Shown: piece by piece, positions 16,508-24,822 of the stretch
Layout: each line of letters begins with the position of its first letter
Numbering within the stretch: the stretch's first letter is position 1
From: CAYUBI01 sp964443005
GTDB taxonomy: Bacteria; Margulisbacteria; Riflemargulisbacteria; GWF2-35-9; CAYUBI01
DNA length: 49,468 nt
Reading direction: 5' to 3'
Assembly: GCA_964443005.1 (NCBI GenBank)
Contig: CAYUBI010000004.1
Location: 1 to 49,468, forward strand
Made by a program: the position numbers and the translations under genes
The notes under the pieces: generated by a model
Told to the model about the DNA's origin: nothing
Databases searched by the model: none
What the model saw: only the letters and a program-made list of their open reading frames with translations

Positions 16508-17760
16508 AAAATAACCCCTTCATATTTATGAGATACCAAAATATTTTGAATCTGACGAGTGATGTCAATGGCAACACCAACAATAATTAACAGAGCCGTT
16601 CCCCCAAGCCCAACAAAACTCGTAACATGAGTAAGACTAGAAGCAACCATCGGCATAATAGCAATAATAGACAAGAAAATTGCACCGATAAATGTTAAAC
16701 GACTAATTACTCGATCAAGATAATCAGCGGTCTGCTTACCAGGCCGCACTCCCAAAATGAATCCCCCATACTTTTTGATATTATCAGCTATGTCTTCAGG
16801 ATTAAAAGTGATAGCAGTATAAAAATAAGTAAAAAAGAAAATGAGCAAAGCAAAACAGCCCAAATAAACCGGACTTCCCGGAGAAAAAAAGACATTAATA
16901 ATTTTGACTTGGGGAAATATTTGAGTTAAGGTCATAGGAAACGCAAGAACAGAGGAAGCAAAAATAATCGGGATAACACCTCCCTGATTTATTTTCATCG
17001 GAATATAAGTATTTTGACCACTATACATTTTTCGTCCTACCATACGCTTTGCATACTGAACGGGAATATTACGTTGGGCTTCCTGAACAAAAATAATACC
17101 CAAAATCACCGCTAACAAAAGAAGAACCAAAACAACAATACTAATTACAGACGTACCACCCTTAACCAATGTAATGGTATCGCCGATATAACGCGGCATC
17201 TGGGAAATGATTCCTACAAAAATGACAATACTTGCACCATTACCAACCCCGTTTTCAGTGATCAATTCAGAAAGCCACATTATTAAAGCTGAGCCTGCGA
17301 CTAATGACACTGTTGCAGACACAACAAAAAAACCAAAAGATGTCCCTGGAACCAACATTGCTTTTAAACCAAAAGACATTGCAAAAGCCTGAACAACTGC
17401 GAGACAAATGGTCAAGTATCGAATATACTGTTGAATCTTTTTTCGCCCACTTTCCCCTTCCTGCTGCATTTCCTTAAGCGAAGGATAAATAAAAGTTAAG
17501 AGCTGCATAATAATGGAGGCATTAATATATGGAATTATCCCCAATGCAAAAATAGAAAAACTGCTCAAAGCTCCACCAGAAAACAAGTTTACAAAACCTA
17601 AAAATCCGCTATTTCCAAATAACGTTGACAACTTAGCAGCATCAACTCCTGGAATAACAATTTGAGCACCTAAACGATACAAAACCAGAATGCCCAATGT
17701 AAAAAAAACTTTTTTCCTTAGGAGATCAATTTTTAATGCCCCAGCAAAACTACTGGCCAA
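16504..17760 (-). CDS. secY: Protein translocase subunit SecY
   Basis: Central channel of the Sec translocon in the inner membrane; about ten transmembrane segments in 418 residues. Conserved blocks include IDLLRKKVFFTLGILVLYRL, GIIPYINASIIMQLL, and GVIPIIFASSVLAFP in the middle. The frame is open to TTG at 17796, but the TTG at 17758-17760, which overlaps the rplO stop region, leaves the usual 14 residues before LRKK; neither has a convincing Shine-Dalgarno, so coupling to rplO is likely. Partner SecE is encoded at 41017-41217. Confidence 0.95.
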   Translation of the reverse strand: MASSFAGALKIDLLRKKVFFTLGILVLYRLGAQIVIPGVDAAKLSTLFGNSGFLGFVNLFSGGALSSFSIFALGIIPYINASIIMQLLTFIYPSLKEMQQEGESGRKKIQQYIRYLTICLAVVQAFAMSFGLKAMLVPGTSFGFFVVSATVSLVAGSALIMWLSELITENGVGNGASIVIFVGIISQMPRYIGDTITLVKGGTSVISIVVLVLLLLAVILGIIFVQEAQRNIPVQYAKRMVGRKMYSGQNTYIPMKINQGGVIPIIFASSVLAFPMTLTQIFPQVKIINVFFSPGSPVYLGCFALLIFFFTYFYTAITFNPEDIADNIKKYGGFILGVRPGKQTADYLDRVISRLTFIGAIFLSIIAIMPMVASSLTHVTSFVGLGGTALLIIVGVAIDITRQIQNILVSHKYEGVIL

Positions 17761-18208
17761 GAGATATCTGCTTAAATGTTCCACCGGCTTCAACAATTTT
17801 TAGTCCAGCAGACTTAGAAAATTTATGCGCTTCGATATTCACTTTTGTTTTACAATCGCCAAGTCCTAAAACTTTCAATTGCAAAATGCTTTTTTTTACT
17901 AAATTCTTTTCTTTCAAAAATTCAATATTAATTAGTTTTTCATTTGACCACTGATTCAAATCAGATACATTAATAATAGCAAATTCGGTTTTAAATAAAT
18001 TGGTGAATCCCCTGAGTTTAGGTAATCGTTTGTAAATCGGCATCTGACCACCTTCAAAACCAGGCCGCGTACCACCGCCAGACCTACAATTTTGACCATT
18101 CATACCCCTACCACATGTTTTCCCATGTCCTGAACTCTCTCCACGCCCAACAATTCGTCGTTGTTTCTTCGCACCCTTAAAAGGTCTCAAATCAGTTTGA
18201 TTAAACAT
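17750..18208 (-). CDS. rplO: 50S ribosomal protein L15
   Basis: L15, 152 residues. The basic Gly-rich N-terminus has GRGESSGHGKTCGRGMNGQN and the core has GFEGGQMPIYKRLPKLRGF; the end contains KIVEAGGTFK. The ATG overlaps the rpsE stop (TAATG). In most bacteria rpmD (L30) lies between rpsE and rplO; here there is no room for it. Its end overlaps the start of secY. Confidence 0.97.
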   Translation of the reverse strand: MFNQTDLRPFKGAKKQRRIVGRGESSGHGKTCGRGMNGQNCRSGGGTRPGFEGGQMPIYKRLPKLRGFTNLFKTEFAIINVSDLNQWSNEKLINIEFLKEKNLVKKSILQLKVLGLGDCKTKVNIEAHKFSKSAGLKIVEAGGTFKQISLGQ

Positions 18209-18729
18209 TATACATCTAATCCTCTCTTTGCTTCAAATTTCTTATCCCGAAGTGCAAATATTTCTTCGCCTGTACGCAGTTTACTTAACGCATTTATCAC
18301 TGCAAAAGCATTGTTGATTTTTGATGCTGCACCTAAAGATTTAGCCACTACATTATGGATTCCGGCTAACTCTAATACTATACGAACTGCACCGCCAGCG
18401 ATTACGCCAGTCCCCTCTTTTGCTGGACGCAATAACACTCTACTTCCACCGAATTGACCAATAACTTCATGTGATATCGTATTATTAACAATAGTAACGT
18501 GTTGTAAATGTTTCCGCCCTCTCTCAATTGCTTTTTTAATAGCTGCAGGAACCTCAGTTGATTTACCTAACCCGATCATAACCTGACCCGAATTATTACC
18601 AACTACAACAGCAGCACGAAAAGCCAAACGTTTTCCACCTTTAGTCACCTTGTTTACCCGATTAATCTGGATTACTTTTTCAATTATTCCGTCTACATCT
18701 CTGTTATGTCCGGATTTGCCTATTTCCAT
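18208..18729 (-). CDS. rpsE: 30S ribosomal protein S5
   Basis: S5, 173 residues, part of the mRNA entrance and decoding fidelity region. The double-stranded RNA-binding-like domain appears as VIQINRVNKVTKGGKRLAFR, then GLGKSTEVPAAIKKAIERG; the C-terminal domain has LLRPAKEGTGVIAGGAVR and VVAKSLGAASKIN. GGGAG precedes the ATG. Follows rplR by 16 bases. Confidence 0.98.
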   Translation of the reverse strand: MEIGKSGHNRDVDGIIEKVIQINRVNKVTKGGKRLAFRAAVVVGNNSGQVMIGLGKSTEVPAAIKKAIERGRKHLQHVTIVNNTISHEVIGQFGGSRVLLRPAKEGTGVIAGGAVRIVLELAGIHNVVAKSLGAASKINNAFAVINALSKLRTGEEIFALRDKKFEAKRGLDV

Positions 18730-18745
18730 CCTAGTAACTCCCGTT

Positions 18746-19063
18746 TTAAAAAACTAAACCATGTTCGCGAGCCGAATCTGCGAACGCCTTAATTCGTCCA
18801 TGATAAATATAAGTCCTTCTATCGAATTTAACTTTCACAATCCCTTTTTCAAGAGCTTTCACTGCAATTAATTTGCCTAATTCAATTGCACCATCCTTAT
18901 TCCCTGATAAATCACCGAACCCTTTAGTCGAAAGCCCAATCAAAGTTACCCCCAAATCATCATCTATAATTTGAGCATTAAAATGCCGAATGCTTTTATT
19001 TACACACAATCGCGGTCTTTCGCTCTCTCCAAAAATGTTCTTTTTTCTTTTTCGTTTACTCAT
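18746..19063 (-). CDS. rplR: 50S ribosomal protein L18
   Basis: L18, 105 residues, binds 5S rRNA together with L5. ERPRLCVNKSIRHFNAQIID, then the helix LGKLIAVKALEKGIVKVKFD and the terminal YHGRIKAFADSAREHGLVF are diagnostic. It is slightly short at the N-terminus, which is basic (KRKRKKN). Lies between rplF and rpsE as usual. Confidence 0.97.
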   Translation of the reverse strand: MSKRKRKKNIFGESERPRLCVNKSIRHFNAQIIDDDLGVTLIGLSTKGFGDLSGNKDGAIELGKLIAVKALEKGIVKVKFDRRTYIYHGRIKAFADSAREHGLVF

Positions 19064-19075
19064 ATAAGACCTCTT

Positions 19076-19627
19076 TTATTTTCCTTTGCCCTTTCCAGAT
19101 TTTCCAGCTTTTAATTTAATCTTTTCTCCAAAATACCGAACACCTTTTCCTTTATAAACTTCCGGACAACGAATACGTCTAATATTTGCAGCGACCTGTC
19201 CAACTAACTCTTTGTTAATACCCTTAACCGAGATTTTCGTATCTCCAGAAATCTCAAAAGAGATACCATCTATGCCAACAAACTTTACATTATGAGAAAA
19301 ACCTAACTGCAAATTTAATCCATTTCCATCTTTTTGTACACGATACCCTACACCTATTAACTCTAGTTTTCGCTCAAACCCCTGACTAACCCCTACAACC
19401 ATATTATATAAAATCATTCGATATAATCCATGAATCGACTTTGATAGTTTATCTTCTCTCGTACGTGAAAGTTTTACATTTTTGTCATCCATTTCAATGG
19501 TAATAGCATCATGATTCATACATTGACGCAATACTCCGTTAACTCCCTTAACAGTAATAAATTCCCCGTCGCGAGCCACATCTACACCAACTGGAATACT
19601 AATAATCTTGTTGCCTACCTTTGACAT
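19076..19627 (-). CDS. rplF: 50S ribosomal protein L6
   Basis: L6, 183 residues, two repeats of one fold near the factor-binding site. VGNKIISIPVGVDVARDGEF, GLYRMILYNMVVGVSQGFER and the C-terminal RRIRCPEVYKGKGVRYFGEK are the conserved blocks, followed by a basic Gly/Lys tail. A GTG one codon upstream (19630) is possible, but the ATG at 19627 has better spacing from AAGGA. Confidence 0.97.
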   Translation of the reverse strand: MSKVGNKIISIPVGVDVARDGEFITVKGVNGVLRQCMNHDAITIEMDDKNVKLSRTREDKLSKSIHGLYRMILYNMVVGVSQGFERKLELIGVGYRVQKDGNGLNLQLGFSHNVKFVGIDGISFEISGDTKISVKGINKELVGQVAANIRRIRCPEVYKGKGVRYFGEKIKLKAGKSGKGKGK

Positions 19628-19651
19628 CACATTTTCCTTATTTGAAAAAAC

Positions 19652-20051
19652 TTAATAAACAAACGCCAAAAACTCNNNNNNNNNNTGATTTGCGAGCTTG
19701 TTTCCCCGTTATAACACCTTCATTTGTTGACATAATCGAAATTCCAAATCCATTTTGAATTTTTGGAATTCTAGCCTTCGGGACATAAATTCTTTTACCA
19801 GGTTTACTGACACGTCGAATTTCAGAAATAACAGACTGCCCCTCTTTAGTATATTTCAAAATCACTCTAATATCCTTGATATCATTCGTTCGGTTTATAA
19901 CCTCATATTTCTTAATATAACCTTCTTCCTTCAAAACCTTTACAATATCCAACTTTAATTTCGAATAAGGAGTTTCAATGAACTCATGCTTTACAGCAAC
20001 TCCATTTTTAATCATACACAACATATCAGCTATTGGATCTGTACTAGTCAT
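19652..20051 (-). CDS. rpsH: 30S ribosomal protein S8, interrupted by an assembly gap
   Basis: S8, which binds the central domain of 16S rRNA and often represses the spc operon. The first part is normal: DPIADMLCMIKNGVAVKHEF, then GIS and EGVITGKQARKS next to the N run. Beyond the N run the correct frame reads EFLAFVY and a TAA at 19652-19654, matching the family ending (GxGGE plus a hydrophobic tail). The direct frame through ten N instead gives an unrelated tail and is wrong. If four residues (12 bases) are missing, S8 is complete at 133 residues. So the gene is almost certainly intact and the gap length is a placeholder. Confidence 0.93.
19676..19685. other. Run of ten N (assembly gap inside rpsH)
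   Basis: Ten undetermined bases. Frame and S8 family conservation on the two sides indicate that about 12 bases belong here. Gene order across the gap is the normal rplF-rpsH-rpsN, which supports the join. Confidence 0.97.
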
Positions 20052-20062
20052 TAATTTACTCC

Positions 20063-20248
20063 TTACCAGCTTGCCTTACGGACGCCAGGAAGCAAACCCT
20101 CGTGCGCCATTTTTCTAAAACATAATCGACATAATCCGAATTTCCTTATGTAAGCCCGAGGACGCCCACATATATTACATCTATTCCTATGCTGGATTGG
20201 ATGACTTACTTTGCGTCGGTTTTTAACAATCATAGATATCTTGGCCAC
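20063..20248 (-). CDS. rpsN: 30S ribosomal protein S14, zinc form
   Basis: S14, 61 residues, the short zinc-binding type. C24, C27, C40 and C43 form the ribbon (RCNICGRP and GLCRLCF), and the C-terminus is KMAHEGLLPGVRKASW. GTG start with AAGGAG upstream. Long S14 proteins of proteobacteria lack these Cys. Standard place between rplE and rpsH. Confidence 0.97.
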   Translation of the reverse strand: MAKISMIVKNRRKVSHPIQHRNRCNICGRPRAYIRKFGLCRLCFRKMAHEGLLPGVRKASW

Positions 20249-20260
20249 GTCTATTACTCC

Positions 20261-20806
20261 TTACTTTCTTAACGGCATTCCCAAAAAAGTCAATAAAGCC
20301 CGAGACTCGTCGTCAGTTTTAGCCGTTGTACAAATCGTTACATCCATTCCCCTGACTTTATCAACTTTATCAAAATTAATTTCTGGAAATATTAATTGTT
20401 CGCGTATACCCATCGAATAATTTCCTCGACCATCAAAAGATTTGTTTGGAATCCCTCGAAAATCGCGAACTTTTGGTAAAGACAAAGAAATTAGCTTACT
20501 CAAAAAATCATACATACGCTGACCGCGTAATGTAACCATACAACCAATCGCCAAACCTTCTCTTAACTTAAATCCAGCTATTGACTTTTTTGCTTTTGTG
20601 ACAATCGGCTTTTGCCCAGTAATTAAAGAAAATTCTTCTACAGAATTTTCGACAGCTTTAGAATTACTTAAAGCTTCTCCAATACCACGATTAATGACAA
20701 TTTTAATTAATTTCGGAACTTCATTGGGATTTTTATACCCAAACATTTCTGTCATTTTTAAACGTACTTCACTATTATATTTTTTCTTTAAATAAATCGG
20801 CTCCAC
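20261..20806 (-). CDS. rplE: 50S ribosomal protein L5
   Basis: L5, 181 residues, binds 5S rRNA and bridges to S13. Conserved: GYKNPNEVPKLIKIVINRGI, LITGQKPIVTKAKKSIAGFK, and DFRGIPNKSFDGRGNYSMGI, then MDVTICTTAKTDDESRALL. GTG start with AAGGAG nearby. Follows rplX by 11 bases. Confidence 0.98.
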   Translation of the reverse strand: MEPIYLKKKYNSEVRLKMTEMFGYKNPNEVPKLIKIVINRGIGEALSNSKAVENSVEEFSLITGQKPIVTKAKKSIAGFKLREGLAIGCMVTLRGQRMYDFLSKLISLSLPKVRDFRGIPNKSFDGRGNYSMGIREQLIFPEINFDKVDKVRGMDVTICTTAKTDDESRALLTFLGMPLRK

Positions 20807-20817
20807 ACAATTTCTCC

Positions 20818-21129
20818 TTACATTATTGTTTCGTTACAAACTTTACAAGCCCTAACCTTTTTTTTATCACTCAAAACCCGTATCGACGTTTTAACACCTT
20901 TTTTACACTTTTTACAAAAAACCAAAACTTTTGAAATATCGATATACCCAGGCTTTTCAATAATTCCACCAACAGAACCATTTGATGGCTTAGAATGCCG
21001 CTTTACAATATTAACATTTTCAACGATCACCCGTTTTCTTTCATAATCAATTTTATTGACAATAGAACGCTTTCCTCTATCCTTTCCCGATTGAACCACA
21101 ACCTCATCTTTTTGTTTCAACTTTTTCAT
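20818..21129 (-). CDS. rplX: 50S ribosomal protein L24 with Cys cluster
   Basis: L24, 103 residues, an early-assembly 50S protein. The KOW part is DEVVVQSGKDRGKRSIVNKI and the middle IEKPGYIDISKVLVF. The C-terminal extension carries two CX2C pairs (C72, C75 and C95, C98), a likely zinc ribbon that E. coli L24 lacks but many bacteria have. In the usual rplN-rplX-rplE order. Confidence 0.96.
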   Translation of the reverse strand: MKKLKQKDEVVVQSGKDRGKRSIVNKIDYERKRVIVENVNIVKRHSKPSNGSVGGIIEKPGYIDISKVLVFCKKCKKGVKTSIRVLSDKKKVRACKVCNETIM

Positions 21130-21148
21130 TTAATTAGTTCTCCTCCAC

Positions 21149-21517
21149 TTAAACCACTTCGGGAGCTAAGGAAATAATTTTCATAAAATTTTTATCCCGC
21201 AGTTCCCTTGCAACAGCGCCGAAAACACGACTACCCTTTGGATTACCTTTATCATCGATAATAACGGCTGCGTTATCATCAAACCGAACAAGTGATCCAT
21301 CCCTTCGCGATACTTGCTTTGTCGTTCTAACTATAACTGCACGAATAACGTCTCCCTTTTTGACTGCCATATTCGGAGAAGCCTTTTTTACACAACCAAT
21401 AATAACATCTCCTACTCCACCATAACGTCGTTTAGACCCGCCCATAACATGAATGCATAAAATTTCTTTTGCACCGGAATTATCAGCTACTTGTAAGCGT
21501 GTTTCTGTTTGTATCAT
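21149..21517 (-). CDS. rplN: 50S ribosomal protein L14
   Basis: L14, 122 residues, at the subunit interface. Starts MIQTETRLQVADNSGAKEIL, followed by GGSKRRYGGVGDVIIGCVK, and the C-terminal GSRVFGAVARELRDKNFMKI. A longer frame starts at 21541, but the ATG at 21517 gives the universal N-terminus and lies four bases after the rpsQ stop. The only Shine-Dalgarno (AAAGGG) is 16 bases off, so coupling to rpsQ is likely. Confidence 0.97.
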   Translation of the reverse strand: MIQTETRLQVADNSGAKEILCIHVMGGSKRRYGGVGDVIIGCVKKASPNMAVKKGDVIRAVIVRTTKQVSRRDGSLVRFDDNAAVIIDDKGNPKGSRVFGAVARELRDKNFMKIISLAPEVV

Positions 21518-21521
21518 AAAA

Positions 21522-21779
21522 TTAATCAATCCCTTTTTCAATCACTTGAACTAGCCGCCATCTCTTTAATTTACTTAAAGGCCTAGTTTCCATTATCAAA
21601 ACTTTATCTCCGATTTTCGCTTCATTGTTTTCATCATGAGCATGAAAATGATACCATTTTTTAACGACTTTTTTATATAACGAATGTATAATTTTTTTCT
21701 TAACTTCTACTACAATCGTTTTTTGTTCTTTATCTTTAGTAACTATACCGATTTGCTCTTTACGAAATGAATTTCTCAA
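21522..21779 (-). CDS. rpsQ: 30S ribosomal protein S17
   Basis: S17, 85 residues, an OB-fold 16S rRNA binder. GIVTKDKEQKTIVVEVKKKI, then HPLYKK-like HSLYKKVVKKWYHFHAHDEN and VLIMETRPLSKLKRWRLVQV identify it. TTG start with AAGGAG eight bases upstream. Standard position after rpmC. Confidence 0.96.
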   Translation of the reverse strand: MRNSFRKEQIGIVTKDKEQKTIVVEVKKKIIHSLYKKVVKKWYHFHAHDENNEAKIGDKVLIMETRPLSKLKRWRLVQVIEKGID

Positions 21780-21790
21780 TATTACGCTCC

Positions 21791-21982
21791 TTAATAACCA
21801 ACATTCTGATTAGAAGCCGTCAAAATACGCGCAATATCACGACGCATTTCTCTGACTACGTGCACTTTTTTACTCTGTTTTGATAAAAGACTAAACTTAT
21901 TATTAACAATCCCTGCTTTTAACTCTATTAATTTTTCATTCCGTTCTAAATCGCTTAACTTCACAATTTCAGAATATTTCAT
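21791..21982 (-). CDS. rpmC: 50S ribosomal protein L29
   Basis: L29, 63 residues, two long helices at the exit of the peptide tunnel. MKYSEIVKLSDLERNEKLIE and the C-terminal VVREMRRDIARILTA, close to the family RRxIARIxT motif, support the call. ATG starts three bases after the rplP stop. Confidence 0.95.
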   Translation of the reverse strand: MKYSEIVKLSDLERNEKLIELKAGIVNNKFSLLSKQSKKVHVVREMRRDIARILTASNQNVGY

Positions 21983-21985
21983 ATT

Positions 21986-22399
21986 TTAGACCTCTGTCCT
22001 TTCTATAAATCGTGTTTTCATTGGCAACTTATGCGAAGCCAACCTAATTGCCTCTTGTGCAACATCATCCGTTACACCAGCAATTTCAAACAAAATACAA
22101 CCCCTTCTCACAACCGCCACCCAAAATTCTGGCGCACCCTTACCTTTGCCCATTCTAGTTTCTGCTGGCTGTTTAGTTACAGGCTTATCAGGAAATATTC
22201 GAATCCAAACTTTGCCACCGCGCTTAATGTAACGTGTCATTGCCCGTCTAGCAGATTCAATTTGCCGACTAGTAACCCATACATTTTCTAAACTCTGAAG
22301 TCCAAAATCGCCAAATTCAAGAGTCACGCCTCTTGAAGCTTCACCTCTTCGTCTACCTCTATGATGTCGTCGAAATTTTGTTTTTTTAGGTAATAACAC
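21986..22399 (-). CDS. rplP: 50S ribosomal protein L16
   Basis: L16, 137 residues, near the A site and peptidyl-transferase centre. Begins MLLPKKTKFRRHHRGRRRGE (GTG start, GAGGGG upstream), with RRAMTRYIKRGGKVWIRIFP, KPAETRMGKGKGAPEFWVAV and LASHKLPMKTRFIER. Starts two bases after the rpsC stop. Confidence 0.98.
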   Translation of the reverse strand: MLLPKKTKFRRHHRGRRRGEASRGVTLEFGDFGLQSLENVWVTSRQIESARRAMTRYIKRGGKVWIRIFPDKPVTKQPAETRMGKGKGAPEFWVAVVRRGCILFEIAGVTDDVAQEAIRLASHKLPMKTRFIERTEV

Positions 22400-22401
22400 G
22401 A

Positions 22402-23061
22402 CTACGACCCCTCCACTATTTCATCTTCACGTTTTAACGATACTAAGTCCCCAAGATAAACCCAAACTTTAACTCCAATTTTTCCATAAACAGTATTCGC
22501 CTCAGTGAAAGAATAGTCAATATTTGCACGAAAAGTCTGCAAAGGTACACGACCTTCCCTATACCACTCTCGCCGCGCAATCTCAACTCCGCCTAACCGA
22601 CCGCTACACTGAATTTTAATCCCTTTTGCGCCACTCTTTTGAGCTCTCGCTATAGTCTGCTTCATTGCACGTCTGAAAGCAATTCGCTTTTCTAACTGTC
22701 TTGCAATTCCATCACCCAAAATAGCAGCAGACTGATCAATATTTTTTTCCTCATGTATATTTAACTGAATTCGATGCTGCGCAATCTTCTGCAATTGCAT
22801 TTTAATCTTATCAATTTCAGAACCACCTTTTCCAATTATTATGCCAGGACGAGCAGCATAGATAAGAATCTCAATTTGTTCTGAACGACGTTTAATAATA
22901 ACCTTAGATACTCCAGCCCTAGCTACAAGCACTTTAACCGCATTTCGTAACTGAAAATCATTATAAACATACTTTGCATACTTCTTATTATGAAACCAAG
23001 TGCTTAAATAATCCCGATTAATACCTAACCGAATCCCAGTTGGATGAACTTTTTGTCCCAT
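22402..23061 (-). CDS. rpsC: 30S ribosomal protein S3
   Basis: S3, 219 residues, at the mRNA entrance with helicase-like activity together with S4 and S5. MGQKVHPTGIRLGINRDYLS at the start, the KH-domain loop IIGKGGSEIDKIK, and GGVEIARREWYREGRVPLQT in the C-terminal domain are diagnostic. The ATG overlaps the rplV stop by one base (TAATG). Confidence 0.98.
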   Translation of the reverse strand: MGQKVHPTGIRLGINRDYLSTWFHNKKYAKYVYNDFQLRNAVKVLVARAGVSKVIIKRRSEQIEILIYAARPGIIIGKGGSEIDKIKMQLQKIAQHRIQLNIHEEKNIDQSAAILGDGIARQLEKRIAFRRAMKQTIARAQKSGAKGIKIQCSGRLGGVEIARREWYREGRVPLQTFRANIDYSFTEANTVYGKIGVKVWVYLGDLVSLKREDEIVEGS

Positions 23062-23396
23062 TATACAGATCCTTTCTCGCTCACCTTAATGGTTATATGA
23101 CTTAAACGTTTCTCTATTGCCCCAGCTCTACCTCTACTCATGGGGTGAAACCGTTTCAAAATTCCACAAGGACCAGAATAGGCGTCCTTGATAAACAAAT
23201 TTTTTACGTCCATTCTATTGTTATTTTCAGCATTTTTTACTGCAGACATTACAACACTAGCTACGATTCTTGCCCCATTGTGGGGAAGCAATTTCAGTAA
23301 AGTTAATGCTGACGTTACATCCATCTTATTAACTAACTTTAAAACCCGATTAGCCTTCTTCGCCGATATTCGTATAAATTTCGCCTGAGCTTGCAT
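23061..23396 (-). CDS. rplV: 50S ribosomal protein L22
   Basis: L22, 111 residues, whose hairpin lines the nascent-peptide tunnel. FIRISAKKANRVLKLV, the helix AIVASVVMSAVKNAE-like ARIVASVVMSAVKNAENNNR, and the loop KRFHPMSRGRAGAIEKRLSH fit L22. GAGGG precedes the ATG. Lies between rpsS and rpsC. Confidence 0.97.
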   Translation of the reverse strand: MQAQAKFIRISAKKANRVLKLVNKMDVTSALTLLKLLPHNGARIVASVVMSAVKNAENNNRMDVKNLFIKDAYSGPCGILKRFHPMSRGRAGAIEKRLSHITIKVSEKGSV

Positions 23397-23409
23397 ATTC
23401 TATCCCTCG

Positions 23410-23673
23410 TTAATCTTTCTTTTTGTGGCCACGATATGTCCGTGTATGAGAAAACTCTCCCAATTTATGCCCGATCATGTTATCGGAAATAAAAATTGGA
23501 ATATGTTTTCTTCCATTGTGAACTGCAAACGTTAAACCAATCATTTCAGGAAAAACGGTAGATCGCCTCGACCATGTTTTAATCAATTTTTTATCGCCGT
23601 TTTCTTTCGCTTTCAAAACTTTTTTAAACAAATAATCATCTATGAACGGACCTTTTTTTGTAGAACGCGACAT
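23410..23673 (-). CDS. rpsS: 30S ribosomal protein S19
   Basis: S19, 87 residues, in the 30S head with S13. MSRSTKKGPFIDDYLFKKVL, TWSRRSTVFPEMIGLTFAVH, and MIGHKLGEFSHTRTYRGHKK are all conserved. AAGGAAGGA precedes the ATG. Between rplB and rplV. Confidence 0.98.
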   Translation of the reverse strand: MSRSTKKGPFIDDYLFKKVLKAKENGDKKLIKTWSRRSTVFPEMIGLTFAVHNGRKHIPIFISDNMIGHKLGEFSHTRTYRGHKKKD

Positions 23674-23685
23674 AATATTCCTTCC

Positions 23686-24516
23686 TTATTTATCCCTACG
23701 TTTTATAATAAACTTCCATGAAGGCTTTTTATCTTTACGCGTTTTATAACCTAATGTCGGCTTTCCCGTTGGCGACATTGGACCTGCATGTCCAATAGGT
23801 GCTTTGCCTTCTCCACCACCATGTGGATGATCACAAGCATTCATAGCAGAACCACGTACTGTAGGCCTAATACCTAAATGTCTATTACGACCGGCTTTCC
23901 CGATTTTCACATTTTGTTGATCGGAATTTCCAATAGCGCCAATAGTAGCTCGACAATCCGAATTAACAATCCGAATTTCACCAGACGGCATTTTTAAAGT
24001 TGCATTTTTGTCGTCCTTTGCCAAAAATTGAATCGAGGTTCCTGCACTCCGCCCTATTTGCCCACCCCTATTCGGATGCATTTCAATATTATGAATTATT
24101 GTTCCAACAGGAATATATTTTAACTTCAAACAATTACCTACCTTGATTTCAGCCTTTTCACCGGACATGACAATCTGCCCAATACTAATCTGATCCGGTG
24201 CCAAAATATAGGATTTCTCACCGTCCATATAATGAATAAGTGCAATTCGAGCTGATCGATTGGGATCATACATTACAGCTACTACTTTAGCCTCAACATT
24301 TTCCTTTAATCTCTTGAAATCAACCATTCTGTAAAATCTCTTACATCCACCTCCACGGTGCCGAACTGTAATTCGCCCCTGGTTGTTTCGTCCAGCATTC
24401 TTTTTTAAACGAACCATCAAATTAGGAAGATTAATTTGCTCAGTAATTTCATCAAATGAACTTACCGACATATTCCGTACACCATTCGATGTTGGTTTCA
24501 ATAATTTTATTCCCAT
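23686..24516 (-). CDS. rplB: 50S ribosomal protein L2
   Basis: L2, 276 residues, needed for subunit joining and peptidyl transfer. KNAGRNNQGRITVRHRGGGC, then VVAVMYDPNRSARIALIHY and the conserved catalytic-site loop GSAMNACDHPHGGGEGKAPI, then TLGYKTRKDKKPSWKFIIKR. The loop His residues are intact. GGGAG lies about a dozen bases before the ATG. Confidence 0.98.
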   Translation of the reverse strand: MGIKLLKPTSNGVRNMSVSSFDEITEQINLPNLMVRLKKNAGRNNQGRITVRHRGGGCKRFYRMVDFKRLKENVEAKVVAVMYDPNRSARIALIHYMDGEKSYILAPDQISIGQIVMSGEKAEIKVGNCLKLKYIPVGTIIHNIEMHPNRGGQIGRSAGTSIQFLAKDDKNATLKMPSGEIRIVNSDCRATIGAIGNSDQQNVKIGKAGRNRHLGIRPTVRGSAMNACDHPHGGGEGKAPIGHAGPMSPTGKPTLGYKTRKDKKPSWKFIIKRRDK

Positions 24517-24531
24517 AAATTCAATATCTCC

Positions 24532-24822
24532 CTAAGTAATACTTTCAAAAAAACCAATTTTGTCGCCCTCTTTAAGTGAAACTATCACTTTTTTCCAGTC
24601 TGATTGCTTACCTAATCTACGTCCCTGACGCCTAAACTTTCCCTCACAACGCATTGTATTTACATCAATTATAGTTACTTGAAATAACTTTTCAATCTCT
24701 TTCCTTATCTCAATTTTATTAACGTCTACACAAACTTTAAAAACATACTTTCCTTCTGCCATACATTTCGAAGATTTTTCTGTAATTAAAGGTCTTAAAA
24801 TAGACGATTTAATACCTTTCAT
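24532..24822 (-). CDS. rplW: 50S ribosomal protein L23
   Basis: L23, 96 residues, at the tunnel exit where trigger factor and SRP dock. SILRPLITEKSSKCMAEGKY, FKVCVDVNKIEIRKEIEKLF, and RQGRRLGKQSDWKKVIVSLK are typical. The ATG overlaps the rplD stop (ATGA). Confidence 0.97.
   Translation of the reverse strand: MKGIKSSILRPLITEKSSKCMAEGKYVFKVCVDVNKIEIRKEIEKLFQVTIIDVNTMRCEGKFRRQGRRLGKQSDWKKVIVSLKEGDKIGFFESIT

Noticed and set aside
19638..19675. S8 tail read straight through ten N
   Set aside because: The tail (VFGVCLLSFFK) does not match S8; the other frame does.
21518..21541. Upstream start for L14
   Set aside because: Adds eight residues not found in L14 and overlaps rpsQ.
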